From Granulicella sp. S190 (GTDB lineage: Bacteria > Acidobacteriota > Terriglobia > Terriglobales > Acidobacteriaceae): 64,000 bases of DNA. The translations under genes were made by a program, and so were the position numbers. The stretch spans positions 1-64,000 of the forward strand of contig NZ_LMUD01000047.1 of assembly GCF_009766095.1 (NCBI RefSeq). Reading direction: 5' to 3'. Below are positions 8,505 to 19,382 of the stretch, in pieces. Positions within the stretch are counted from its first letter, which is position 1. Each line of letters begins with the position of its first letter. Under the pieces are notes generated by a model. That model searched no databases. It was given only the letters and a program-made list of their open reading frames with translations, and was not told the DNA's origin.

Positions 8505-9776
8505 TTACATAGACGGTGGTGGAACTTCGATCTCTCGCTTTTGTAGTCGAGCCTGATTCGACTGAACCACCGCGAGAGCTGAGCCTAAGCCGACATGGAC
8601 GTCCGCAATAGGCCGCGAGCTGGTACGGACACAGTAGATAAAGGCTCGGGTTGCTGCCGTGGTGGGGTCCTCAGCAGTTGTAACGTTCACGGGTCTCCCA
8701 GGACCGCGGTACGGCATTTCACCGGACGAACGATAGGACGCGCTGGTGGTCACGCCCTTCTCCTCACCATGGGCGCTCGGCTTGGCGCGTTCGATCTGAT
8801 GGGGTTCGTAGAAGAAAGTTGCGTCTTCAAGAGTCAGATTAAGAGAGCCCTTGTTGCCATATAGCCAAAGCTGATCCCCCATCTTCGCGTTATCAGTCAC
8901 GGAGTTGAATATGAATCGACGACCATCTGAGTAGCCGAGGACCGCCTGCACGTTGTCGTCTGTCTCGCGTCCATCGTGGTAACGGCAGATAGAACCGGAG
9001 GCGAGAGCCGTTATGGGAGTTGAACCAAAGACCCAGTTAGCGATGTCTATATGGTGAGATCCCAACTCAGCGAGAAGACCAAGAGACCACTGATGATAGA
9101 GTCGCCAGTTGATCAATCTTTCCAGTGAAGGATCCGGCACAGGTCGTCGCCAATCGTTATTGCGATGCCAGTAGCCTTCAATGTGGGTCACAGTGCCAAT
9201 TTCTCCCGCCTGCACACGAGCGATGGCAGCTCGAATCCAGGGAGAGTATCTATATTGATGCCCAACCTGATAGAGGCGCTTTCCCGCTTCGACGGCAGAG
9301 ACAATCTGCCGAGCCTGATCGACCGTGTAAGCCATCGTTTTTTCGCCATAGACGGCGTGTCCTGAGGCTAAAGCCGCAAGTACATGATCTGCATGCAGGC
9401 CAAGTGGCGTAGCCACGACGATAGCGTCCAGATCCTTGCGATCGCAAAGCTCCCGAAAGTCGCTAAGAGCAGCAACCGGATACCCGCACAGGTCGTTGAG
9501 TTCCTGGAAACGCGGAGCATAGACGTCGGACGCAGCAACAATCTTGATTCCCGGAACGCGGAGGAAGTTTCGAACCAGCTCCTTGCCGCGTGAACCCGGA
9601 CCGATGATACCGATATGGAGCGGCGAGCTATCTTTAGAGGGAAGAATCTGTTTGGCCACCTCGGCCTCGGCCTGAGTCAGTCCCGGAGTATCGGCATCTG
9701 CACCCAGCCCTATCAGGGAGTCTGCTGCAATTGCCGTGGCTGAAAGTCCCTGAAGGAAGTGGCGCCGGTCGATCAT
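8505..9776 (-). CDS. Gfo/Idh/MocA-family oxidoreductase with twin-arginine signal
   Basis: I chose ATG at 9776 because GAGGAG lies seven bases upstream and because the protein then begins with MIDRRHFLQGLSATAIAA, a twin-arginine (Tat) signal. The 423-residue product has an N-terminal Rossmann fold (HIGIIGPGSRG, near residue 53) for NAD(P), a YGEKTMAY segment at the family's EKP motif (Pro replaced by Thr), and GSHHIDIANW in the C-terminal substrate domain. Families of this type oxidise or rearrange sugars and cyclitols, and Tat export implies that the folded, cofactor-loaded enzyme works outside the cytoplasm. The gene lies 23 bp after the apbE-type gene, so the two are probably one operon. 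The substrate cannot be read from the sequence. Confidence 0.88.
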   Translation of the reverse strand: MIDRRHFLQGLSATAIAADSLIGLGADADTPGLTQAEAEVAKQILPSKDSSPLHIGIIGPGSRGKELVRNFLRVPGIKIVAASDVYAPRFQELNDLCGYPVAALSDFRELCDRKDLDAIVVATPLGLHADHVLAALASGHAVYGEKTMAYTVDQARQIVSAVEAGKRLYQVGHQYRYSPWIRAAIARVQAGEIGTVTHIEGYWHRNNDWRRPVPDPSLERLINWRLYHQWSLGLLAELGSHHIDIANWVFGSTPITALASGSICRYHDGRETDDNVQAVLGYSDGRRFIFNSVTDNAKMGDQLWLYGNKGSLNLTLEDATFFYEPHQIERAKPSAHGEEKGVTTSASYRSSGEMPYRGPGRPVNVTTAEDPTTAATRAFIYCVRTSSRPIADVHVGLGSALAVVQSNQARLQKREIEVPPPSM

Positions 9777-9799
9777 CGTCGATCTCCTCTTTGAAATGG

Positions 9800-10900
9800 T
9801 TATGCCTGGCCACAGGGGTCTCCGGGCCAATTCATATTGAGACAGCTTTGATGAGTCTGCGGCCGACGAAAGACCAACGCCTTCCTGCCTGGGGTGGATT
9901 CGATGACTCGTCGAGAAAGGGTTGGATCAAGGACGAAGACCACTGTGGAAAGCGCATCGCTGTCCGTCGCGCTGGGATCGATAACGCTGGTCTGCAGGAC
10001 GCCCTCCACTGGTCGGAGGCTTTTAGGATCGAAGATATGGCAATATCGGTGACCATCTTTAATGAAGAACTTCTCCGTACAGGCACCTGTTGAGAGGGAA
10101 GAGTCTTTCAGAAGAATTCTACTGGCTATCCTGCCGGGGTGGATGGGATCAGGAATATTGACCGGCCATCCTGTCGTGCCGGGAGGAGCTCCAATTGCAT
10201 AGAGAGTGCTCCCGCCGGCGGAGAGAAATGCGGATGTGACGCCTAATCCGTGAAGCATCGTTACCACCTGATCAATAGCAAAACCCTTACCGATACTGCC
10301 GGGGTCAAGTTCCATCGACTGATGGTGTGAGAAGCTCACGGTCCTTGCCTGGGAGTCGAGGATCACCTTCTGCCAGCCAACTTTCGAACGCAGAGAGACA
10401 AGCTCGGAGCCGGAAGGGATGCGACCGCCCTGAAAGAAGAATCCCCACGCTCGCAGCAGCGGACCCACGGTGATGTCGAACGCGCCCTCCGAGCGCGCAC
10501 TCCAGTAAAACGCTCGCTGAAGAAAGCGGAAGGTCTCGGGGTCCGTCGTGACGGGCTCGTTAGACGCTTCACGGCTGATGCGAGAGAGCTCGCTCGAAGG
10601 ACGGTAGTTGCTGAGCAGGTCTTCCAGTCGATCTACCTCATCAAATGCTAAATTGATGGCCCGATCAGCCTCGGATTGATTGTGAGCGTATATATCGATG
10701 GAGAACTCTGTACCCATGGCGGGATGGGTCTTGTGGAAATACTCGAGTGGCTCTACGTCAATGGCGCTTTTAGTCGCGGAGCCAAATAACTCACCACTAG
10801 AGGTGTTTGCCGGACTCCAAGCGGAAAGAATAAGAAATAACGCGCCCACGAAACACCGACCGATGAGTTGGTGGAAGTGCAAATATGACCTCCCTCGCAT
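9800..10900 (-). CDS. apbE: FAD:protein FMN transferase (ApbE family)
   Basis: ApbE attaches FMN covalently to threonine in exported flavoproteins, using FAD and magnesium. The 366-residue protein has a hydrophobic N-terminal segment (CFVGALFLILSAW), fitting export, but no lipobox cysteine. Family motifs are visible: GTEFSIDIYA, AFDITVGPLLRAWGF, LDPGSIGKGFAIDQ, HIFDP, and the TDSDALSTVVF metal-site segment. ATG at 10900 has no clear ribosome binding site, whereas GGGAGG lies just inside the frame six bases before a TTG at 10882, so TTG may be the true start. It is the first gene of a pair with the Tat-exported Gfo/Idh/MocA protein. The flavinylation target is not obvious nearby, since the partner is predicted to use NAD(P). 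Confidence 0.9.
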   Translation of the reverse strand: MRGRSYLHFHQLIGRCFVGALFLILSAWSPANTSSGELFGSATKSAIDVEPLEYFHKTHPAMGTEFSIDIYAHNQSEADRAINLAFDEVDRLEDLLSNYRPSSELSRISREASNEPVTTDPETFRFLQRAFYWSARSEGAFDITVGPLLRAWGFFFQGGRIPSGSELVSLRSKVGWQKVILDSQARTVSFSHHQSMELDPGSIGKGFAIDQVVTMLHGLGVTSAFLSAGGSTLYAIGAPPGTTGWPVNIPDPIHPGRIASRILLKDSSLSTGACTEKFFIKDGHRYCHIFDPKSLRPVEGVLQTSVIDPSATDSDALSTVVFVLDPTLSRRVIESTPGRKALVFRRPQTHQSCLNMNWPGDPCGQA

Positions 10901-11003
10901 TTATAAAACAGAATTGCCGCGCTCCTCTGTGCGATGCAGGTTTTACCGTCTACGGACCGAGGAGCTATCACTCTGCATGCACTTTTAGCGATAATAGAGT
11001 TCT

Positions 11004-12869
11004 ATGTCGAAACGCGAATTTCAAACAGAAGTTAGTCAACTGCTCCAACTGATTATCCACTCTCTTTACTCTCATCCTGAGATCTTCCTACGCGAACTTG
11101 TCTCGAACTCGTCGGATGCGCTTGATAAGCTTCGCCACCTGACGCTCACCGACGAGGCCTACAAGTCATTGCCATTTAGCCCTCGCATCGACCTGGAACT
11201 GGATGAGGAGAAGAAGACTCTAACGATCAGCGATACCGGCATCGGCATGAACGAAGAGGATCTGAGTTCGAATCTTGGCACGATTGCCCGCTCCGGCACG
11301 AAGAACTTTCTGTCTCTCCTCTCAGGAGATGCCAAGAAAGACTCAAATCTGATCGGTCAATTTGGCGTCGGCTTTTATAGCGTCTTCATGGTCGCAGACC
11401 GTGTTGAAGTGGTCTCTCGTAAAGCCGGAGAAGAACAGGCCTGGCGTTGGGTGAGCGACGGTAAAACCGGCTTTGAGATTGAACCGGCGGAGCGACAGGG
11501 CGTAGGCACTACTCTCGTGATTCACTTCAATGAAGAAGGAAAGCAATACGCCAATAGTTGGCGATTGCAGGAGATCGTCAAAAAGTACTCAAATCACATA
11601 GCGTTTCCTATATTTCTGACTTACGACAAGAGTGAGTGGAACGAAGCTGAGAAGAAGTCGGACAAGATTCGCGCTACGGAACAGGTAAATGCAGCAAGCG
11701 CGCTATGGCGCCGCCCGAAGAGCGAGTTGAAGGATGAAGACTATAAAGAGCTTTACAAATCCGTCTCAGGAGATTGGGAAGATCCTCTGTTTTGGTTTCA
11801 CACCAAAGCAGAGGGAAGTCTGGAGTACACCACTCTTTTTTTCATCCCTTCCAAGGCTCCGCTCGATCTGTACCACGCCGAATATAAGGTGGGAGTCAAG
11901 CTTTACGTGAAACGTGTCTTCATCATGGATGATGCCAAGGAGCTTCTCCCGCAGTACCTCCGCTTTGTGCGCGGCATTATCGACAGCGAAGATCTTCCAC
12001 TTAACGTCAGTCGAGAGATCCTGCAACAGAATCGCATCCTCACTAATATTCGTACAGCAAGTGTTAAGAAAATCCTCTCCGAACTCAAGAGCATTGCTGT
12101 CGACCAACCTGAAACATACCTGAAGTTCATCGCCGAATATAACCGTCCGCTCAAAGAAGGACTCTATGGGGATTATGGAAATCGCGAGGCACTGTTAGAT
12201 CTTGTCCGCTTCAAATCAACCAAAGTGGAAGGTCTTACCAGCCTAGCCGACGTGAAGTCACGTATGAAGGAAGGGCAAAAGAGCATCTACTACATCACGT
12301 CTGGCGCAGAGTCGTTGCTACGCACATCGCCTCTTCTCGAAATCTACAAGAAAAAAGACTTTGAAGTTCTCGTCCTCGATGATGACTTTGATGAAGTTGT
12401 CTTCTCTGGCATCGACAAATACGGCGAGATCGACCTTAAGGCCATCAACAAGACCTCTACCGGGGAAGACTTGAAGGACGAGAATGAGCCTGATAAGGCC
12501 GAAACCCTGCAGCCTCTGCTCGATAAGCTAAAGAGCACATTGGGAGATCGAGTGAAGGATGTACGGATTTCAGCGCGTCTTGCAGATAGTCCCTCTTGCA
12601 TCGTCTCCGATGAAGCTGAGCCGTCACTGAAGATGCAGCAGATGATGCGCGCTATGGGGCAAAAAGATATGCCAGCGCTCAAGCCCACGCTCGAAATCAA
12701 TCCTGATCATGAGATTGTCAAAAAGCTCCTTACGCGATCTGATGATGCCGTCGCCGAGGATGCTGCATGGTTGCTATTTGATCAGGCGTTGCTCATGGAA
12801 GGCGTAGCGCTTCAGGATCCTGCAGCCTTTGTCCAACGGCTGAACCGGCTCCTGAGTCTCTCCGTTTAG
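11004..12869 (+). CDS. htpG: Chaperone protein HtpG (bacterial Hsp90)
   Basis: This 621-residue protein is a complete Hsp90. The GHKL ATPase domain shows LRELVSNSSDALDKLR, the DTGIGMN nucleotide-binding motif near residue 79, GTIARSGTKNF and GQFGVGFYSVFMVADRV. The middle domain has the catalytic-loop segment DLPLNVSREILQQN near residue 330, and the C-terminal dimerisation domain follows. It is a cytosolic ATP-dependent chaperone for late folding and stress tolerance. The gene is divergent from apbE with about 100 bp between them, and appears monocistronic with a possible hairpin after its stop. Confidence 0.98.
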   Translation: MSKREFQTEVSQLLQLIIHSLYSHPEIFLRELVSNSSDALDKLRHLTLTDEAYKSLPFSPRIDLELDEEKKTLTISDTGIGMNEEDLSSNLGTIARSGTKNFLSLLSGDAKKDSNLIGQFGVGFYSVFMVADRVEVVSRKAGEEQAWRWVSDGKTGFEIEPAERQGVGTTLVIHFNEEGKQYANSWRLQEIVKKYSNHIAFPIFLTYDKSEWNEAEKKSDKIRATEQVNAASALWRRPKSELKDEDYKELYKSVSGDWEDPLFWFHTKAEGSLEYTTLFFIPSKAPLDLYHAEYKVGVKLYVKRVFIMDDAKELLPQYLRFVRGIIDSEDLPLNVSREILQQNRILTNIRTASVKKILSELKSIAVDQPETYLKFIAEYNRPLKEGLYGDYGNREALLDLVRFKSTKVEGLTSLADVKSRMKEGQKSIYYITSGAESLLRTSPLLEIYKKKDFEVLVLDDDFDEVVFSGIDKYGEIDLKAINKTSTGEDLKDENEPDKAETLQPLLDKLKSTLGDRVKDVRISARLADSPSCIVSDEAEPSLKMQQMMRAMGQKDMPALKPTLEINPDHEIVKKLLTRSDDAVAEDAAWLLFDQALLMEGVALQDPAAFVQRLNRLLSLSV

Positions 12870-12898
12870 CCTAGGGATTTAGTAGAACCCAAGATAGT

Positions 12899-12923
12899 CC
12901 CTTCGTTAGGAAGGGCCTTCTTT
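12899..12923 (+). terminator. Possible terminator after htpG
   Basis: CCCTTC (12899-12904) pairs with GAAGGG (12910-12915) around a five-base loop, 30 bp after the htpG stop, followed by ccttctttg. The T-rich tail is short, so this is a weak prediction. Confidence 0.4.
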
Positions 12924-12963
12924 GATTGCATTCGTAACTAGAGAGTTGTAGGGAGATACGATC

Positions 12964-13113
12964 ATGCTTCTCTGCGGGGATGTCCTTCCATTCGTAAGAG
13001 ATACAGCAGCCGCCATCGACAACACGCCCTGCATTCCGCCCCATCCGATGACGAATACGGCTCGTGGATCTGTCTCTGTGGCCTTTACGTCTTTCTTATG
13101 CCAAAAACATTAG
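12964..13113 (+). CDS. Possible small protein, 49 residues
   Basis: ATG at 12964 follows GGGAG at a spacing of about eight to nine bases and opens a 49-codon frame ending at TAG 13113, in the gap between htpG and the KimA-like gene. The product begins MLLCGDVLPFVRDTAAA and shows no recognised domain or membrane segment. The ribosome binding site is the only support, and the frame may be chance. Confidence 0.2.
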   Translation: MLLCGDVLPFVRDTAAAIDNTPCIPPHPMTNTARGSVSVAFTSFLCQKH

Positions 13114-13124
13114 CCTAATCGGTA

Positions 13125-13160
13125 CGTCGGTAGCGAATATTGAGGCCGACCGACGGAGAG
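13125..13160 (+). promoter_or_regulatory. Hairpin abutting the Shine-Dalgarno of the KimA-like gene
   Basis: CGTCGGT (13125-13131) pairs perfectly with ACCGACG (13149-13155) around a 17-base loop. The 3' arm ends on the first G of GGAG (13155-13158), the ribosome binding site for ATG 13165. Formation of the stem would partly occlude the site, so it could control translation. I see no match to the ydaO-type c-di-AMP riboswitch consensus in this leader. Confidence 0.4.
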
Positions 13161-13164
13161 ATGT

Positions 13165-15027
13165 ATGTCGTTGTTCGATGTTCTGGTAGGCAAGCCTTTG
13201 GCCACTACAGAGGAACGCGCTGAACATATCGGTCCAATTGCCGGCATCCCGGTATTCGGCCTCGACGCTCTGAGTTCTGCGGCATATGGTCCCGAGGCTG
13301 CGCTTGCTCTGCTTATCCCTCTGGGCCTCGCAGGCATTCAGCACATTGTGCCGATCAGCATTGCGATCATCGGCCTGCTTGTAGTGGTCTTCTTCTCGTA
13401 TCGTCAGACTATCGATGCTTATCCTCATGGAGGTGGAAGCTATACCGTCGCATCGGAGAATCTGGGGGAGACTGCCGGTCTACTTGCTGCCGCCGCTCTC
13501 ATGATCGACTACATCCTCAATGCGGCAGTTGGCATCTCTGCCGGCGTTGGGGCGCTCATATCTGCCTTTCCGAAACTTCAGCCTCACTCTCTCGCGCTTT
13601 GTCTGGCGATTCTATTGTTGCTCACTGTCATCAACATGCGAGGCGTCAAAGATACAGGTGCGGCCTTTCTGCTGCCTACTTATCTTTTCCTGGGAACGCT
13701 GCTTCTCGTACTCGCAGTAGGAGCAGTTCGAGTTATAGCGTCGGGAGGTCACCCCACACCGATCGTGATGCCACCGAAGTTGCCCGCCACAGCCTCTCTC
13801 TTGAGCATCTGGCTGCTGCTCAAGGTCTTCGCTAGTGGGTGTACAGCGATGACGGGCGTTGAAGCAGTGTCGAACGGTGTGATGGCATTCCGCGAGCCGA
13901 AGCAAAAGAATGCGAAACGAACCCTCACGATCATCATCCTGCTTCTGATTGTCTTCCTTGCGGGTATTGCGCTCCTCTGCAAGTTCTACGGCATCGGAGC
14001 CACTGATCCGACCGGCGCCGGCTATCAAAGCGTACTCTCGCAACTCGTCTCTGCCGTCATGGGTCGAGGATGGTTTTATTACCTAACCATTGCGTCCATC
14101 CTGGCGGTGCTGGCTCTCTCCGCGAATACCTCTTACGCCGACTTTCCCCGTCTCACCCGTGCCATTGCCCAGCGGGACTACCTTCCACATGTCTTTCAGA
14201 TTCGCGGGAGACGCCTCCTTTATTCGCACGGAATCTATGCACTCGTAGGCCTCACAGCATTCTTGCTGATTATCTTTGGCGGAGTGACTGATCGGCTCAT
14301 CCCTCTGTTTGCCATCGGAGCCTTTCTAGCCTTTACGCTCTCTCAGGCTGGTATGGTCGTGCACTGGAAGCGTGTGGGGGGAAAAGGCGCACGTCAGCGG
14401 ATGATCATCAACGGTGTTGGCGCGGTTGCTACCGGCGTTACCCTCATCGTTGTGCTTATTGCTAAATTTACCGAAGGTGCCTGGATCACCGCGATTCTAG
14501 TCCCCGCTCTGATGATTACCATGATCGCCGTGAAGCGTCATTATGATCGAGTCGCTCGCGAGGTTGGTGTGGATCGTCCGATAAGAATGGACAATCTCGC
14601 CCAACCTTTCGTGATTGTTCCTCTTCATCGCTGGACACGTATTACGGAAAAGGGTCTCCGCTTTGCGATGAAGCTGAGTGACCAGGTGCAGGCTGTCCAC
14701 GTCGATGCGGAAGAGTGCTGCGACGAAGTGAAGGAGATGTGGCAGCGTAATGTTGCAGGACCAGTCTCTAAATCAGGCAAAGCCGTACCCGAGCTTGTGT
14801 CACTTCCGTCGCCATTCCGCTATGTGCTCGGTCCGCTCGTCGAGCATATTCTGAAAGTCGAGCGAGACCACCCTGAACGACAAATAGCTGTTCTCGTTCC
14901 AGAGCTCGTCGTCAAACATTGGTGGCAGAACCTGCTGCACAATCAACGCGCACAATTGCTCAAACTTATCCTCCTGGTTCGAGGCAATCAGCGCATCATC
15001 GTCATCAATATCCCCTGGTACTTATAA
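13165..15027 (+). CDS. kimA: KimA-like potassium transporter (APC superfamily permease)
   Basis: The 620-residue protein matches my memory of Bacillus KimA (YdaO) along its length: a short cytosolic start with VGKPL, LDALSSAAYGPEAAL in the first helix, SYRQTIDAYPHGGGSY, DYILNAAVGISAGVGALISAFP, KVFASGCTAMTGVEAVSNG, and a C-terminal cytosolic domain containing LSDQVQAVHVDAE and the late HNQRAQLLKLILLV. About twelve membrane helices precede that domain at residue ~470. KimA is a proton-coupled, high-affinity potassium importer inhibited by c-di-AMP. Substrate and c-di-AMP control are inferred here from similarity. GGAG lies six bases before the start. The symbol is by homology only. Confidence 0.82.
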   Translation: MSLFDVLVGKPLATTEERAEHIGPIAGIPVFGLDALSSAAYGPEAALALLIPLGLAGIQHIVPISIAIIGLLVVVFFSYRQTIDAYPHGGGSYTVASENLGETAGLLAAAALMIDYILNAAVGISAGVGALISAFPKLQPHSLALCLAILLLLTVINMRGVKDTGAAFLLPTYLFLGTLLLVLAVGAVRVIASGGHPTPIVMPPKLPATASLLSIWLLLKVFASGCTAMTGVEAVSNGVMAFREPKQKNAKRTLTIIILLLIVFLAGIALLCKFYGIGATDPTGAGYQSVLSQLVSAVMGRGWFYYLTIASILAVLALSANTSYADFPRLTRAIAQRDYLPHVFQIRGRRLLYSHGIYALVGLTAFLLIIFGGVTDRLIPLFAIGAFLAFTLSQAGMVVHWKRVGGKGARQRMIINGVGAVATGVTLIVVLIAKFTEGAWITAILVPALMITMIAVKRHYDRVAREVGVDRPIRMDNLAQPFVIVPLHRWTRITEKGLRFAMKLSDQVQAVHVDAEECCDEVKEMWQRNVAGPVSKSGKAVPELVSLPSPFRYVLGPLVEHILKVERDHPERQIAVLVPELVVKHWWQNLLHNQRAQLLKLILLVRGNQRIIVINIPWYL

Positions 15028-15167
15028 CTGCCTAGCTACTTCGTTAGCCGGGATTCAGTTCTAAGCCTCCGTTTCATCGACCATAATTTATCTGAGGAGC
15101 GGCTTTTGCCAGGTTTTGCCTCACATCGTCGAGCCACAATGTAAATTTGTGGGTAGTCCCGCTGAAA

Positions 15168-18025
<2,858 letters not shown>

Positions 18026-18119
18026 TCAGCCCTTTCCGTGCCCGCGCAATCCGCGAAAACCCGCGCCATTCCAGCGCTTTACACACGTTCCAGCCTGATT
18101 CTCAGTCTCTTAAGTATAG

Positions 18120-18400
18120 CATGCTGGAGGGCTTTTACGCCGTTTTCGGCGTACCTCGAAAGGCCCCTCCCGGCTTATGTTTTTTCGAAGTGGGCGCAAT
18201 ATTTTTCCCAGCGCTAATATCGCTGTTTTACAGGGGATTTTCGAGGAATTGTGGTATTTGAGCGTGGTGATTTGATGGTGTGGTCGTGGTGAACGGGTGG
18301 TGGGAAGGTGGTGCGGAGCAACGTAGTTATAGTGAGCTAAAAGTACGCCACTGTTTTGAACTATATTTTCTGGGGAGGCATGGTGGTTTTCACGTGTCAA
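18120..18400. repeat. Intergenic repeat, copy A, upstream of gyrB
   Basis: The stretch roughly 18220-18380 resembles 56130-56285 in the same strand and order. Shared blocks include cgctgtttt versus cggctgtttt, then gcgtggtg versus acgtggtt, a ggtggt-rich middle, and the end pair gccactgttttgaa versus gccagagttttgaa. Both copies lie just upstream of the start of a leftward gene. Nearer gyrB, ACGCCGttttCGGCGT (around 18136-18151) forms a tight hairpin. Boundaries are approximate. Translated frames through it are Thr/Pro/Lys-rich and look spurious. Confidence 0.6.
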
Positions 18401-18468
18401 AGTAAGTCGTTTGTTCAAGCGTGCGGGCAGCTTTTCGAATAAGCGTGGTCTCCGGCTACTTCGTCGTA

Positions 18469-18474
18469 TATACT
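18469..18474 (+). promoter_or_regulatory. Candidate -10 box for rpmI-rplT
   Basis: TATACT matches the sigma-70 -10 consensus at five of six positions and lies 39 bp before the rpmI start. The -35 position (TGGTCT, 18446-18451) is a poor match, so the call is tentative. A similar TATACT on the minus strand (18118-18113) could serve gyrB. Confidence 0.35.
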
Positions 18475-18513
18475 TAATAAGTTGTCCAGAACACAGTTTT
18501 CGTCAGGAACACC

Positions 18514-18711
18514 ATGCCAAAGTTGAAGACACACAGCGGCGCAGCCAAGCGCTTTCATAAGACCGGTACCGGCAAGTTCAAGCGCGGCCAGTCGAAGATG
18601 CGCCACATCCTCACCTCGAAGGCCACCAAGACCAAGCGCAAGCTCGGCGGGTCGGCGCTTATCTCGGATGCGGATCATCACAAGGTTGCCCGGATGCTTC
18701 CTTACGCCTGA
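18514..18711 (+). CDS. rpmI: 50S ribosomal protein L35 (bL35)
   Basis: The 65-residue basic protein ([20 protein letters not shown]...) is a full-length bL35, a component of the large ribosomal subunit. It precedes rplT, the usual order. infC, which often lies directly before rpmI, is not here: upstream there is an intergenic repeat and then divergent gyrB. A small hairpin, GCCTGA-gta-TCAGGC (18706-18720), spans its stop codon. Confidence 0.98.
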   Translation: MPKLKTHSGAAKRFHKTGTGKFKRGQSKMRHILTSKATKTKRKLGGSALISDADHHKVARMLPYA

Positions 18712-18736
18712 GTATCAGGCAGGGAAGCATAAGTTG

Positions 18737-18824
18737 TTCAAGTCGAGCCGCCTCGTAAGAGCAAAGGGCCAGTAAAAGCGTTGTGGCCCCTGGAATCGCG
18801 TTAGCGATTCCACCGAGACTTGAA
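18737..18824 (+). promoter_or_regulatory. Multi-helix structured RNA element between rpmI and rplT
   Basis: An outer helix, TTCAAGTC (18737-18744) with GACTTGAA (18817-18824), is eight perfect pairs and closes a junction. Inside are a short CGAG/CTCG hairpin (about 18744-18755, competing for one base), GGGCC (18766-18770) with GGCCC (18785-18789), and a nine-pair stem TGGAATCGC (18791-18799) with GCGATTCCA (18804-18812) on a GTTA loop. No T-tract follows, so it is not an intrinsic terminator. L20 autoregulates its operon through mRNA structures in E. coli and B. subtilis; a similar role here is inference. Confidence 0.55.
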
Positions 18825-18894
18825 GTTGCATAGCGAGTGAAGAGGCCACCTTACCTCCAGCCGCTTAAACGAAGTACGCAAAAGGAGAAGCAAG

Positions 18895-19296
18895 ATGCCC
18901 CGTGTAAAACGGAGTACAAAACGCAACGATCGCCGCAAGAAGATCCTCAAGCGCGCGAGTGGTTACTTCCTCACAAAGTCCAAGCTGTACCAGGCCGCTC
19001 AGGAAGCTGTTGAGCGTGGACTCAAGTTCGCCTACACGGGCCGTAAGCAGAAGAAGCGTCAGTATCGCGCTCTGTGGATCGTCCGCATCAACGCAGCCTG
19101 CCGTAACAATGGCATGAGCTACTCGACGTTTATCAACGGCCTGAAGCTCGCCGGCAATCAGCTCGACCGCAAGGTTCTCGCCGATATCGCCGCCAACGAC
19201 GCTGCTGGTTTTACTGCTCTCACCGAGCAGGCAAAGGCAGCGCTGAAGACTGCAACCGATAAGCACACCGCAGATCGCGTCACCGCCGCTGCGTAG
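18895..19296 (+). CDS. rplT: 50S ribosomal protein L20 (bL20)
   Basis: The 133-residue protein is a complete bL20: a very basic N-terminal half ([19 protein letters not shown], then [20 protein letters not shown]) and a helical C-terminal half ([24 protein letters not shown]). The usual length is about 118 residues, and the excess is an Ala/Thr-rich C-terminal tail. L20 is needed early in 50S assembly and is the autorepressor of its operon in studied bacteria. AAGGAG lies seven bases before the ATG. A strong terminator follows. Confidence 0.98.
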   Translation: MPRVKRSTKRNDRRKKILKRASGYFLTKSKLYQAAQEAVERGLKFAYTGRKQKKRQYRALWIVRINAACRNNGMSYSTFINGLKLAGNQLDRKVLADIAANDAAGFTALTEQAKAALKTATDKHTADRVTAAA

Positions 19297-19312
19297 AGCA
19301 CACCGTTTCAAG

Positions 19313-19347
19313 AAGAGGCACGGCGTACGCTGTGCCTCTTCCTTTTT
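19313..19347 (+). terminator. Intrinsic terminator after rplT
   Basis: AAGAGGCAC (19313-19321) pairs with GTGCCTCTT (19332-19340), with further GCG/CGC pairing inside, followed by cc and TTTTT (19343-19347). It lies 16 bp after the rplT stop and should end the rpmI-rplT transcript. Confidence 0.92.
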
Positions 19348-19382
19348 AACCCGACGCCGTCGTGAACCAGTATTCTGTCCCT

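Noticed and set aside
12870-13164. ydaO-type c-di-AMP riboswitch before the KimA-like gene
   Set aside because: I looked for the conserved core because KimA genes often carry it, but found only a simple hairpin at the ribosome binding site.
18110-18418. 102-residue minus-strand frame upstream of gyrB
   Set aside because: It runs through the intergenic repeat, is His/Thr/Pro/Lys-rich, and its counterpart near nadC is in a similarly repetitive context. It is more likely a repeat artefact than a gene.
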